Source: Streptococcaceae bacterium ESL0729 (GTDB taxonomy: Bacteria > Bacillota > Bacilli > Lactobacillales > Streptococcaceae). Taken from it: a DNA stretch of 64,000 bases. The notes beneath the pieces are model-generated. The model was given only the letters and a program-made list of their open reading frames with translations, was not told where the DNA came from and searched no databases. A program made the translations under genes and the position numbers. Numbering within the stretch: position 1 is the first letter of the stretch; every line of letters starts with the position of its first letter. The stretch is taken from positions 1,333,001 to 1,397,000 of the forward strand of contig CP113924.1 of the NCBI GenBank assembly GCA_029391995.1, given 5' to 3'. This document shows, piece by piece, positions 49,888-58,523 of this stretch.

Positions 49888-50702
49888 AAATAATCAACAA
49901 GCTCCTCTTCATCCATGTATCCATCAGGAAGCTCAAAGCCCCTATCTTTCAAATCAGCCTTGAGATTTGAAGTAAAGGGAACATCAAGTCCGATGGCTAC
50001 CATATCCTCTTCCCCTTCAAAAATCTCCTCAGGCCTTGCAATCTTAAGAACCTGACCATCACCCATGACGATAATTCGATCAGAATTTACTGCCTCATCC
50101 AGGTCATGAGTTATGGAGATAACGGTCAAACCGTACTGATTCTTTAAATCCTTGACAACCTTCATGAGCTTGTCACGTCCGCTAGGATCAAGCATGCTTG
50201 TTGCCTCATCAAGAATGACAAGGTCAGGCCTTAGGGCAATAACGCCTGCGATTGCTACCCGCTGCTTTTGACCACCTGAAAGTCTAGCAGGCTCCTTGTC
50301 CTTAAAGGCCGACATACCGACTAAATCAAGGACCTGATCTACCCTAGCTCCCATCTCTTCATGGCTTAAAGCCTGATTTTCCATGCCAAAGGCTATATCA
50401 TCTTCAACAGTCGCCCCGACAAATTGATTGTCTGGATTTTGAAAAACCATGCCAATTTTTTGGCGGATGTCCCAGACATTATCTTCCGTCAAAAGGCTTC
50501 CTGCGACCTTGATTTTTCCATCAAGCACAGGCATTAACCCATCAATCAAACGTGCAGTTGTTGATTTGCCCGAACCATTTCGGCCAATGATGCTTACCCA
50601 TTCCCCCCTATAAACATCAAAACTCACACCTGATAAGTTAAGCCTATCACTATCTTCTTCATACTTATAACTTATGTTTTCAATTTCAAGAATTTTTTCC
50701 AT
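49863..50702 (-). CDS. ecfA1: ECF transporter ATPase EcfA1
   Basis: 279-aa ATPase: Walker [11 protein letters not shown] (about 38-47), signature [17 protein letters not shown], Walker [14 protein letters not shown]. First gene of the module. There is no Shine-Dalgarno: an extended -10 (TGATATAAT) ends 6 nt before the ATG, implying leaderless mRNA. Confidence 0.95.
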   Translation of the reverse strand: MEKILEIENISYKYEEDSDRLNLSGVSFDVYRGEWVSIIGRNGSGKSTTARLIDGLMPVLDGKIKVAGSLLTEDNVWDIRQKIGMVFQNPDNQFVGATVEDDIAFGMENQALSHEEMGARVDQVLDLVGMSAFKDKEPARLSGGQKQRVAIAGVIALRPDLVILDEATSMLDPSGRDKLMKVVKDLKNQYGLTVISITHDLDEAVNSDRIIVMGDGQVLKIARPEEIFEGEEDMVAIGLDVPFTSNLKADLKDRGFELPDGYMDEEELVDYLWQLHLKK

Positions 50703-50708
50703 TCTATA

Positions 50709-50717
50709 ATTATATCA
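50709..50717 (-). promoter_or_regulatory. Extended -10 promoter of ecfA1
   Basis: TGATATAAT on the minus strand, with the -10 hexamer at 50709-50714 and the ATG starting at 50702, the expected +1. Confidence 0.6.
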
Positions 50718-50781
50718 TGCAAGGAGCTTCTTTGCATAGCCAGGGCCTGGGCTGGCTTAAGGGTTCTTATATAAATAAAAA

Positions 50782-50801
50782 AAGAAGGGATATCCCTTCT
50801 T
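50782..50801 (-). terminator. Terminator of the 198-aa WxL gene
   Basis: AAGAAGGGATATCCCTTCTT, a perfect palindrome followed by TTTTTATTTATAT on the minus strand; separates the WxL locus from ecfA1. Confidence 0.85.
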
Positions 50802-50807
50802 GAAAAC

Positions 50808-51404
50808 TTATGTTTTAGGTACCTGGTACAAGTCATAGCTAATCTTGCCTGAAATACTATCACCAAATTTGAGCTTGTTACGTGAATCTTCAAATGAAAT
50901 CCTAATATCTTTAAAAAATTGTGTAATAAATCCAGTATTCTCCCACGTATTTTCTTGCTCCGATTTAGCGATAATAAAATCATGGCCTGTAGTAGCTCCA
51001 CTTGCGACATTCCCAAAACTTGTAATCTTATAGGAGGCCTTACTCTTAACTTCCGTCAGATGATTTTCGGGAATACTTGCCTTCAGATACCAGCTCCTAC
51101 TACTTTGATCATTAAAAATCTCAATTTGATTTTTTGACTTGGGTATCTTACTGGTAAGATTTTGCCTCCTTTGGTCAAAGTAATTTTCAAACATATAGGT
51201 GTCTGGTATATAGGTCATGGAGAGTTGGTCTGAGAGCGGTAAATCCCCACCACTTTCATAAAAATCAGCCATACTAACAGGTGATTTGCCATCCTCAATG
51301 ATTATGGCAACAGGTGTTGAATCAAGCATTTCATTTGCTCTAGCAAGAATCCCTCCCGTAAAAAGGCCCGTAAAGCTCAACAAAATTAAAAAAAATCTTA
51401 ACAT
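50808..51404 (-). CDS. WxL-type surface protein, 198 aa
   Basis: Signal peptide (MLRFFLILLSFTGLFTGGILARA, cleavage at about 23), then a beta-rich region similar in plan to the 241-aa neighbour: FNDQSSRSWYLKASIPENHLT (about 100-120) holds the W-x-L motif, TSFGNVASG and IRISFEDSRNKLKFGDSISG follow, and it ends ISYDLYQVPKT. Likely secreted and wall-associated. AGGAGG is 13 nt before the ATG, wider than normal. Its promoter is TGAAAA/TATAAT (-10 at 51465-51470). Smaller and less Gly-rich than the 241-aa copy. Confidence 0.78.
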   Translation of the reverse strand: MLRFFLILLSFTGLFTGGILARANEMLDSTPVAIIIEDGKSPVSMADFYESGGDLPLSDQLSMTYIPDTYMFENYFDQRRQNLTSKIPKSKNQIEIFNDQSSRSWYLKASIPENHLTEVKSKASYKITSFGNVASGATTGHDFIIAKSEQENTWENTGFITQFFKDIRISFEDSRNKLKFGDSISGKISYDLYQVPKT

Positions 51405-51464
51405 CTAAGACTTGTGTCCTCCTAATAATTTCTTGGTTGAATAAATCTATCCAACCACCTTAGT

Positions 51465-51493
51465 ATTATACACAAATTTCGTGAAATTTTTCA
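51465..51493 (-). promoter_or_regulatory. Promoter of the 198-aa WxL gene
   Basis: TATAAT (51465-51470) with TGAAAA 17 bp upstream; the spacer contains the repeat AAATTTcacgAAATTT. Confidence 0.5.
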
Positions 51494-51530
51494 TAAATTT
51501 TTTGAGATTCAAGATATTTTGCAACAAAAA

Positions 51531-51552
51531 AAGAAGAACCGAAGTTCTTCTT
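51531..51552 (-). terminator. Terminator of the 241-aa WxL gene
   Basis: AAGAAGAAC / GTTCTTCTT with 4-nt loop, followed by seven T on the minus strand. Confidence 0.85.
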
Positions 51553-51571
51553 AATGACTTGAGCTAAAAAA

Positions 51572-52297
51572 TTAGCTTGGGTCTGTAACCATGTAAAGTT
51601 GGTAATCGATAGTACCGTTGACTTGGTCACCAGCTTTAAGTTGGTTCTTGCTGTCTGTAAAGTTGATAGAAACTGCTGTAACTTGGGTTGAGATAGTACC
51701 AGTGTTGTTTGCTGATGAAGGTGAAGCAGCACTCTTAGCTACAACTCCGTTGTAACCTGTAGTTGCAACGTTAGTTGCAGTACCGTTACCGTTAGCTCCA
51801 TTAGTTGTAATGTTGAACTGTGTTACAGGAAGATCTGCATCAGGTGTTCCAGGTGTTCCTGGGTTTACTGCACCAAGAGTAAGAGCTTGTCCACGTACTT
51901 CAGCTTTAACATTCCATACACGGCTTCCACGGTCATTGAAGACTGTAATAGCATCAGTACCATCACCAGGTGTACCACTACCGATAGTCCCTGAAGCAAT
52001 TGAGTAAGTACCATTAGATACCTTTTGTGAAAACTCGTACTTAGTTGGTACATGCTCTAGAGTCAAGCTAGTTTGTCCAGGAGCAACTGGTGATGTTGGA
52101 TCTGTTGGAACAGGTGGGTTGATTGGGTCAGGATTTGGGTGAACAGTGTCATCATCTAGAATTGTGATGTTAAACTGTGAATTGTTTGTTTGTCCTGTAA
52201 CCACGTGATTTTCATCAGCAGCGAAGGCTGTAGCAGCTCCAGATCCAACAAGAACAGCACCAGCAAGACCAAGTCCTAGTAATTTCTTTGCATTCAT
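51572..52297 (-). CDS. WxL-domain surface protein, 241 aa
   Basis: Signal peptide ending VGSGAATAFA at residue 26-27, linker with repeated Pro (PNPDPINPPVPTDPT, about 53-67), then the WxL domain: LTLEHVPTKYEFSQ, FNDRGSRVWNVKAEVRGQ (W-x-V form, about 126-143) and TAVSINFTDSKNQLKAGDQVNGTIDYQLYMVTDP at the end. Typical size for single-domain WxL proteins that coat the wall noncovalently. AGGAGG lies 9 nt before the ATG. The roughly 300-nt leader is strongly structured. Gly/Thr/Asn-rich codon choice suggests high expression. Confidence 0.88.
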   Translation of the reverse strand: MNAKKLLGLGLAGAVLVGSGAATAFAADENHVVTGQTNNSQFNITILDDDTVHPNPDPINPPVPTDPTSPVAPGQTSLTLEHVPTKYEFSQKVSNGTYSIASGTIGSGTPGDGTDAITVFNDRGSRVWNVKAEVRGQALTLGAVNPGTPGTPDADLPVTQFNITTNGANGNGTATNVATTGYNGVVAKSAASPSSANNTGTISTQVTAVSINFTDSKNQLKAGDQVNGTIDYQLYMVTDPS

Positions 52298-52607
52298 TAA
52301 AGAATACCTCCTAAATATAATGTACTAAGGTTCATAGGTAAACCTGAGTAGTGATGATTGTATACCTATAATCAAGCACTGCGCTGTCTTATAGTCTCCG
52401 GTAATCGTGCTTAATCTGATTATCCGGTCTATCAGTATCCTTTTAAAGGGGGAAAGATACTCATAGACCAGATAAGCAAAGTAAGTCATAAACCACCGAA
52501 GGTATATACTTGCCTAAGTAAAACTTTGATTCCGATAAGGTAGCTAGTGAATATGATTCAAAGCACACCTATCTTATTTGTTGTGAATATAGTAACAGAT
52601 AACTTAG
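52298..52607 (-). promoter_or_regulatory. Long structured 5' leader of the 241-aa WxL gene
   Basis: From a TATAAT (52608-52613) to the start codon runs about 300 nt with no ORF. Visible stems: 52420-52439 with 52456-52475 (18 bp, two 1x1 mismatches, enclosing CCTTTTAAAGG); AAGCAC 52374-52379 with GTGCTT 52407-52412; ATAGGTA 52334-52340 with TACCTAT 52363-52369; and GGTT/AACC at 52329-52344, which competes with the last. No known riboswitch signature recognised. Confidence 0.55.
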
Positions 52608-52613
52608 ATTATA

Positions 52614-52732
52614 AAGAAGCTATTTAACCATGTTTCATCCATATACTACTACAATATTATATTACCATTAGACTTATTATTTTTCCACTAATTTGTATTA
52701 AATAACATACTTTTTTGCAAGTTACTTAATCA
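52614..52732. other. AT-rich upstream region of the structured leader
   Basis: Between the 772-aa gene stop and the leader promoter; no ORF and no strong terminator hairpin. A second TATAAT-like element and the motif TACTACAATATT (52647-52658) are present. Confidence 0.4.
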
Positions 52733-55051
52733 CTAGGGAGCATTAACAAGGGTCCAGGTAATACCTAGCGAGCTATAGCTATTTATGGGAATGTAGTCGT
52801 CACTTTTTAGAAGGACGCCCTCAGTCTCAAGCCAAGACTTGTTGTAAGTAATGCTTCCATTACCATCAGTCGAGGTGGTTGTACCCGTAGTCATAGTACC
52901 ATTTGACGCCTTACCAAAGACCGCATTATTATTAAGGGCACTTGCAGTATCAGATGGATTTTTCTTCCAAACCAGGCTAAAAGGTGCACTTCCTTGGACA
53001 GTAGCTACCAAATTCCAGCCAGGAGTTGTGTTAATGCGTGAGTCTTTGACGCTAAAGGCCATACTGTTACCACTATCCCTATTGAGGATACCCTTGGTAT
53101 TTACCATGTATCTGCCAGTCCAGTTAAGTTGTGACGGAACACTCTTTAGGGCTACCATGCCATCAACACTAACGTTCATAGCTAAGACAGCGTTTACATT
53201 GGTATTTGCTGTACTTTTAACAGGTGTTAGATTGCCATCAAGAGTTTTTCTAAAGGCCTTGATAAGGAATTGTCTGTTATTAAGCTTAACAGGTAGATTA
53301 GCTGAAGGGATGGTAAAGTTAACTTGTGCAAAAGTCGCATCACCAGGGGTTGAAGCAATATTTGCTATATCAGCTCCCACCTGAGTATTGGTAACTGAAT
53401 CCCATAATTGGAAGACCAGGTTGTTAAAGCGTCCTGGATCATTCCAGTAGAAGGAACCTGTATAGTTAGCCGCATTATCTGTTGCCGTAGTAAGTGAGAT
53501 ATTTTTGGTGCTAGTATCACTTCCATCACTTGACCAAGCAAGACTGACTGGGGTATTTCTAACAAAGGACATGAAAGTCGTCTGTGTCAAACTTTGTGTC
53601 TGACTTGGTGAACCTGTCGTAAAAGCAGGACCTCCAGTCCTTGTATAAACATCATTGATACCAGTCCAGGTACCAGGATTATCCTGGCTAACAAAGCTCT
53701 GATAGTTACTATTGGTAGGCGTATTGATGTAGGAATTATAACCCAAGGTATTAGCTCCAAAGGTATTGAAGTTAATATTTACATTACCTCCGACTGGCTG
53801 ACCATTATTTGGAGATAATCCACCTTCAATCAAAAGTCTAGCTGCATCATTAATATTGAAGTTACCTTGACCATTTATACTCATGGCATCTCCATTGGCT
53901 GATGAGAAGACAGCACTAGAATTTTTAGGCATGTTTACTGTGATATTTTGAAACATAGATGTATTAATTGAGTGGATATCTAGGTTGGCACCTTCAGCCA
54001 AGGTAAAATTTGGTGTGAAGCCGGTCTGATTTATAAATCGACCTGTTCCCAAAACAGGCGTCACTTGTTTTGCATAAAAAGTACCATTCTTACCAATATT
54101 AACATTTACCTGACTAGCACCACTATAGATTATATCGTGCCTAGTTGTTGGGACAATAAAGCTTGCATTTTCTCCAATTGTTATATTAACAGGTGCAGTA
54201 GTAGTAGCTGAGTATATAAAACCCAAATTATACTGATTATTATCATTAACTGTCGTTGTACTATTGTCTTCGAAAACAAAGTTAGAACCCTCTGCAAATT
54301 CTTGTGAATACGGGCCACCCATCATATTGAAAGTATTAGTCCCCCGAAAAACAACCTTATTAGTTCCACCAGTCAAATAAATAGGCTGCGAACCATAGTC
54401 AGAAAAATAGCTAAGGTTCTCGACAATCAAAGTATTGCCAGTTTGTGAATCTGAGCCTGCTGGAGCAATCCCATAATAATTTCCGGCATTCATTGTGTTG
54501 TTAGATCCTAAAAGACTTGCTTTCCCAAAAGAAATATTCTTGTAGTATATCGTTATGTTATTACCACTAAAGTACAGTCCCTGTTGCATATTTCCACCAC
54601 CATATGTGATAGCCCATTTTCCCTGACCATCAACCGTGATATTACGCTTAACTGGATAGCTATTAGTACCAAATGATAAATCAGCGGTCAAAATGATATT
54701 ACTAATATTGGAGTTTCCAAGTGCAGTTGTTAAATCCGTAAGGCTCCCAACATAGGCAGTCGATGCATCCATGGTTGATACAGCAGCCAAGGGGCCAATA
54801 GACCTAGCTGCTGGACTAGCTGGAACCTCAGAAGTCGAGCTGCTATCAGAAGACGTAGAAGCTACAGATGATTCGCTGGCGTTTGAAAGAATTTGGCTAG
54901 ATGAAAGAGACGAACTCACTTGTTCAGAAATTGAAGACGTTCCTGAAGGTTCTGAACCAACTCCTTCCGCAAAAATTGAACCGCCTTTTAGTAAACCTAC
55001 AGACAAACAAGATAAAAGCATGGCTCCTTTAAAAAAAACTCGATATCTCAA
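52733..55051 (-). CDS. Large WxL surface protein with pectate-lyase-like adhesive region (772 aa)
   Basis: Signal peptide (about 1-29, ending IFAEG), Ser-rich linker (about 30-85), a beta-helix-like region (about 100-450) starting YVGSLTDLTTALGNSNISNIILTADL and rich in N-I-T and G-N-N-x-I turns, as in pectate-lyase-like adhesive domains of enterococci and lactococci, an Ig-like region (about 490-640), and a C-terminal WxL domain (about 640-772) with GWNLVATVQG and the final ITWTLVNAP (WxLxxxP). No LPXTG. Start TTG at 55051 with AGGAGG 6 nt upstream. Probably an adhesin; no lyase catalytic residues claimed. Paralogue of the next gene. Confidence 0.8.
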   Translation of the reverse strand: MRYRVFFKGAMLLSCLSVGLLKGGSIFAEGVGSEPSGTSSISEQVSSSLSSSQILSNASESSVASTSSDSSSTSEVPASPAARSIGPLAAVSTMDASTAYVGSLTDLTTALGNSNISNIILTADLSFGTNSYPVKRNITVDGQGKWAITYGGGNMQQGLYFSGNNITIYYKNISFGKASLLGSNNTMNAGNYYGIAPAGSDSQTGNTLIVENLSYFSDYGSQPIYLTGGTNKVVFRGTNTFNMMGGPYSQEFAEGSNFVFEDNSTTTVNDNNQYNLGFIYSATTTAPVNITIGENASFIVPTTRHDIIYSGASQVNVNIGKNGTFYAKQVTPVLGTGRFINQTGFTPNFTLAEGANLDIHSINTSMFQNITVNMPKNSSAVFSSANGDAMSINGQGNFNINDAARLLIEGGLSPNNGQPVGGNVNINFNTFGANTLGYNSYINTPTNSNYQSFVSQDNPGTWTGINDVYTRTGGPAFTTGSPSQTQSLTQTTFMSFVRNTPVSLAWSSDGSDTSTKNISLTTATDNAANYTGSFYWNDPGRFNNLVFQLWDSVTNTQVGADIANIASTPGDATFAQVNFTIPSANLPVKLNNRQFLIKAFRKTLDGNLTPVKSTANTNVNAVLAMNVSVDGMVALKSVPSQLNWTGRYMVNTKGILNRDSGNSMAFSVKDSRINTTPGWNLVATVQGSAPFSLVWKKNPSDTASALNNNAVFGKASNGTMTTGTTTSTDGNGSITYNKSWLETEGVLLKSDDYIPINSYSSLGITWTLVNAP

Positions 55052-55330
55052 TTTGTCCCTCCTGTACTTCTATCCATCAAAACAGCAAACTCTAACCGCT
55101 TTAATGAAGTTATTTTAATAAATTAATGTATACATATCATATCGTGAATTGGATATGTGAACAAAAATACAACAATATTATTGGTAATTTATAAATTCAT
55201 GTGTATATCTTACTTTATTGTTATGGATATGATATCACAGCTTTTATAAAAAATCTATCTTTTTGATTGGTTTTTTTACAAAAAAATTACAAAAAAAGAG
55301 GACTAAGTCCTCTCAATAAATTCAGTTATT
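55052..55330. other. 279-bp AT-rich spacer between the two large WxL genes
   Basis: Holds the upstream region of the 772-aa gene (motif TACAACAATATT at 55168-55179) and the terminator of the 752-aa gene at 55297-55313. No ORF. Confidence 0.5.
55297..55313 (-). terminator. Terminator of the 752-aa WxL gene
   Basis: AGAGGAC / GTCCTCT with 3-nt loop and a T run on the minus strand. Confidence 0.82.
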
Positions 55331-57589
55331 TTATGGGGTTACAGCTAGAAGCCAAGTGATGGTAACATTACTGTAACTTCCAATACTTAGATAATCACCA
55401 GTGTAAGCCAAGACCCCCACATCCTCAGCCCAGGTCTTAGTATAGTTGTTACTGCCATCCCGACTGACATCATTGTTTGTGAAAACTGTCTGATAGTCAA
55501 GGTCAACAGGACTACTACCACTGTCTGCCTTCCAAAGAAGAGCATACTCATCAAATCCACTTACAAGAGTCTTTAAAACCCAGTGCTGGGGGGTGGGTCT
55601 TACATCATTAACTGTGACTGAGATGGTATTACCCGTATCCCTTGTAAGAATTCCCATTGATTGTGACATGGTACGATTGGTCCAGGAAAGATTGGTCGGG
55701 GCTGATACAAGAACTAGGGGCGGATCTGTTACGGTTAAGTTAAGGGTCAAAGGTGGCCCCGTAGTATCCTCTACCTTCTGACCATTCGAGGTGGTCTTAT
55801 AAACCCTGATGGTAAAGGTGTATGACCCGACTGGAATATTAGCTGACAATATATAGTAGGTAAATGAATGGTAGTTGGTCGTTCCATCAGTGGTGGCTCC
55901 TGTGAAATCTGGTCCCACCTGATTGTTTGAGCTATCAAAAATCCTAAAGGTCAAATTGCGATTTGCCCCCTGGTCTCGCCAGTAGAGGTGGTCCCCAAAG
56001 TCACCAATAGCTGTAGTGACTGATTTGGAAGAGACAATACTTCCGTCAGCCCAGGACAAGAGAACGGGGGTTCTCCGCTCAAGGACAAGCTTGGTTGCCC
56101 CGTTTAGGGCAGTAACTTCAGCTGGTGCAAAGTTAGTCGTATTTCTGGTAAAGTTCCCTCCTGATGCGACCGTCCAGTAATTGGTGTTGGTCTGAGTAAG
56201 AAGAGGATTAGGGTTACTGCCGACAAAGGCATCATAGCCCGTTGTTCCATTACTAAAGGTTGAAAAATTAATCCTTAGGTTATTTCCAGCAACCTTACCT
56301 GATGTTCCTTGAAAACTAAGCCTTGAAGCATTATTGATATTAAAGGTCAAAAGATAGGAGTTGGTTTGGGTAGTAATGGCCTGACCAGACGCTGAGCTCC
56401 AATAGACCTCGGAATCCCGTCCCTGGTTGACCGTCATATTTTGAAAGACCGATGTTAAAGCGGTCTGAGCACTAAATTTACTACCAACACCCAAGGTTAT
56501 AGTAGGACTAAGACCATCCTGATAAATGAGTCTTCCATTACTATTACCTGATTTTGGGGTAGTAGTAGTAAAATTCAAGACACCTCCATCTGCAATATTT
56601 ATAACTGGATTATAACCTGAATAAATAAAATCATGTTTAGATGAAATATTAACAGTGGCACCTGCCCCTACCTGCATGTTTAAGCCCGTATTATACGCCC
56701 AAATAAAACCTGAATTCTCAGTATTAGTATCTGTTATATTGGTGGTACTTCCTGCAGAAAAAGTGATATTACATGTTTCTGCAAACTCCTGAGATCCTGA
56801 TCCTCCGCCCATGATAAAGGTGTTGTTTCCGCTCAGGGTTAAAGAATCAGAAATTGCTGGTAGGTAGAAGGGCTGGGCTCCGTAATCTGAATAGTAGCCA
56901 ATATTTTGAGCGATTATAGCCCTTCCACTTCCTGTACCTCCAGGTGCAATAATACCATAGTTATTATTGGCATTGGTCTGGCTATTACTACCAAGAGCTG
57001 CTTGAACACCAAAATTTACATTCATAAGAGTAATAGTTAGATTATTGGCCCCAAAAACTAGGCCTAGATTGGGAGACCCAGAACTTCCCGGCTGACCATA
57101 GGTTATGGTCCAGCGACCACCCATACCATCATTCTTATCCCCATTGATGGTCAGATTCCTTGGAATTGAGTAAGCTCCAGCCCCCAGGTTAATATTATTT
57201 GTAAGATTAATGGTATCAACAGTCGGTAGGGCTAGGGCAATAACTAAATCTGCTACACTCCCCACAGAGTAGCTAATCCTAGGTGACACCATGGTTGATG
57301 ATTGGTCGTCATTAAGACTAGCTTCAGGCTCTTCTGATGAGGCCTGTCCAATAGAGCTTGAATTATCTGACATGGATGAAGTGTCTTGGCTGACCCATGA
57401 ATTTGATGAGCTTTGATCTAAGGAGCTCGTAGAAGCTTCTGACTGAGAGCTTTCAACTATTGACTGATTGATGGAACCAGGCTCCACCGAATTTGAGCTC
57501 TCAAGGGCTTGGATACTTAAGGAATTAAATCCACAAAAAAGAAAAACTACCAAGACTAAAAAATTTTTCTTCAAAAAATTATTTTTCAA
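55331..57589 (-). CDS. Large WxL surface protein with pectate-lyase-like adhesive region, paralogue (752 aa)
   Basis: Same plan as the 772-aa protein: signal peptide (about 1-28), Ser/Gln/Glu linker (about 30-100), beta-helix-like part starting YSVGSVADLVIALALPTVDTINL (about 105-440), an Ig-like part with TPVLLSWADGS (about 485-620) and a C-terminal WxL domain with HWVLKTLVSG and the ending ITWLLAVTP. The second W-x-L is WLL. Start is TTG at 57589 with GAGGT 8 nt before. The two genes share order and motifs, implying tandem duplication followed by divergence. No sortase signal. Confidence 0.8.
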   Translation of the reverse strand: MKNNFLKKNFLVLVVFLFCGFNSLSIQALESSNSVEPGSINQSIVESSQSEASTSSLDQSSSNSWVSQDTSSMSDNSSSIGQASSEEPEASLNDDQSSTMVSPRISYSVGSVADLVIALALPTVDTINLTNNINLGAGAYSIPRNLTINGDKNDGMGGRWTITYGQPGSSGSPNLGLVFGANNLTITLMNVNFGVQAALGSNSQTNANNNYGIIAPGGTGSGRAIIAQNIGYYSDYGAQPFYLPAISDSLTLSGNNTFIMGGGSGSQEFAETCNITFSAGSTTNITDTNTENSGFIWAYNTGLNMQVGAGATVNISSKHDFIYSGYNPVINIADGGVLNFTTTTPKSGNSNGRLIYQDGLSPTITLGVGSKFSAQTALTSVFQNMTVNQGRDSEVYWSSASGQAITTQTNSYLLTFNINNASRLSFQGTSGKVAGNNLRINFSTFSNGTTGYDAFVGSNPNPLLTQTNTNYWTVASGGNFTRNTTNFAPAEVTALNGATKLVLERRTPVLLSWADGSIVSSKSVTTAIGDFGDHLYWRDQGANRNLTFRIFDSSNNQVGPDFTGATTDGTTNYHSFTYYILSANIPVGSYTFTIRVYKTTSNGQKVEDTTGPPLTLNLTVTDPPLVLVSAPTNLSWTNRTMSQSMGILTRDTGNTISVTVNDVRPTPQHWVLKTLVSGFDEYALLWKADSGSSPVDLDYQTVFTNNDVSRDGSNNYTKTWAEDVGVLAYTGDYLSIGSYSNVTITWLLAVTP

Positions 57590-57953
57590 TTGTAATACCT
57601 CGCTTACCGCTCAAACCTTTAATTTATTTATATAAGTTACATAATTAAAGCACATATTTCACTAATTATGTAAAATAAATTACATGATATTATAAAATAA
57701 TGTACCCTAAATATACATAATTAAATGACGAATCCACTAAAAATCTTAAAAATATCCTTATTTTTAAGTATTATTCGCTATTTTATGAAAAATAAACCTA
57801 TAATATTGGAAAAATAATAATATTTTGTTATAAAATATTTGGTCTAAATTTCACTAATACAAAACAAATATTAACACAATAAAAAGTAAAAATCTAATTT
57901 AAGGTAGACTTTGCAAGCTTTTTTCGCAAAAAAAAATAGACAGCTTGTGCTGT
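57590..57953. other. 364-bp very AT-rich intergenic region
   Basis: No ORF. Contains an 11-bp inverted repeat (TTACATAATTA 57637-57647, TAATTATGTAA 57663-57673), a further TTACAT half-site, and the pgsA terminator (57936-57957). Between 57680 and 57900 I see only A/T-rich tracts. Confidence 0.55.
57637..57673. repeat. Inverted repeat upstream of the 752-aa WxL gene
   Basis: Perfect 11-bp arms with a 15-bp centre, 48-84 bp before the start codon; operator or leader hairpin. Confidence 0.5.
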
Positions 57954-57957
57954 CTAT
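57936..57957 (-). terminator. Terminator of pgsA
   Basis: ATAGACAGC / GCTGTCTAT with 4-nt loop overlapping the pgsA stop, followed by TTTTTT and GCG on the minus strand. Confidence 0.82.
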
Positions 57958-58505
57958 TTAACATCCTTGAAAACTTTGGTATTTTTGGCAAAATAATCAT
58001 AGCCTGAATAGATTGTAAAGAAGAGGCAGATGTATAAGGTAATATTACCCAGGGTCTTCATTCCAAGAAGGAGGAAGATGATGGCAAGCATCTGACTTGC
58101 AGTCTTTATTTTCCCAGGCATGGCGGCAGCCAAGACTGCACCTCCATTTTCGACTAATAAAAGGCGAAGACCTGTAACTGCAAGCTCCCTACAGATGATT
58201 ACAGCAACCACCCAGGCAGGAGCAAAGCCCAAGGCTACTAGCATGATGAAGGCTGCCATGACAAGCATCTTATCAGCCAAGGGATCGGCAAATTTACCAA
58301 AGTTTGTTACTAGATTGTCCCGTCTTGCGATATAGCCGTCAAGCCAGTCAGTAGCACTTGCAAAGGCAAAGATAATTGCTGCTAGAAGGTGGGTTAGGGG
58401 GATACCAAAGACCATTAGAGATCCTGGTAGGGATAAGATTATAATGAATACTGGAATCAAGATGATTCGTAGAAGGGTTAGTTTGTTGGGTAGATTCATC
58501 TCCAT
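57954..58505 (-). CDS. pgsA: CDP-diacylglycerol-glycerol-3-phosphate 3-phosphatidyltransferase
   Basis: Makes phosphatidylglycerol phosphate, first step to PG and cardiolipin. 183 aa, about five membrane helices, with the CDP-alcohol phosphotransferase motif DWLDGYIARRDNLVTNFGKFADPLADKML (about 48-76). 18 bp after rodZ. Two start ATGs two codons apart; the first is used. Confidence 0.95.
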   Translation of the reverse strand: MEMNLPNKLTLLRIILIPVFIIILSLPGSLMVFGIPLTHLLAAIIFAFASATDWLDGYIARRDNLVTNFGKFADPLADKMLVMAAFIMLVALGFAPAWVVAVIICRELAVTGLRLLLVENGGAVLAAAMPGKIKTASQMLAIIFLLLGMKTLGNITLYICLFFTIYSGYDYFAKNTKVFKDVK

Positions 58506-58523
58506 GAAAGGGAGCTCGCTTTC

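Noticed and set aside
50782-50801. Perfect 20-bp palindrome as a possible operator
   Set aside because: It follows a stop codon closely and precedes a T-rich tract on the minus strand, so a terminator explains it.
50672-51016. 114-codon minus-strand ORF overlapping the 198-aa WxL gene and ecfA1 start
   Set aside because: Different frame of the WxL gene, spans the terminator and has no start signals.
52851-53384. 177-codon plus-strand ORF opposite the 772-aa WxL gene
   Set aside because: It has no ribosome binding site and lies wholly inside a well-supported coding gene; composition is that of an antisense shadow.
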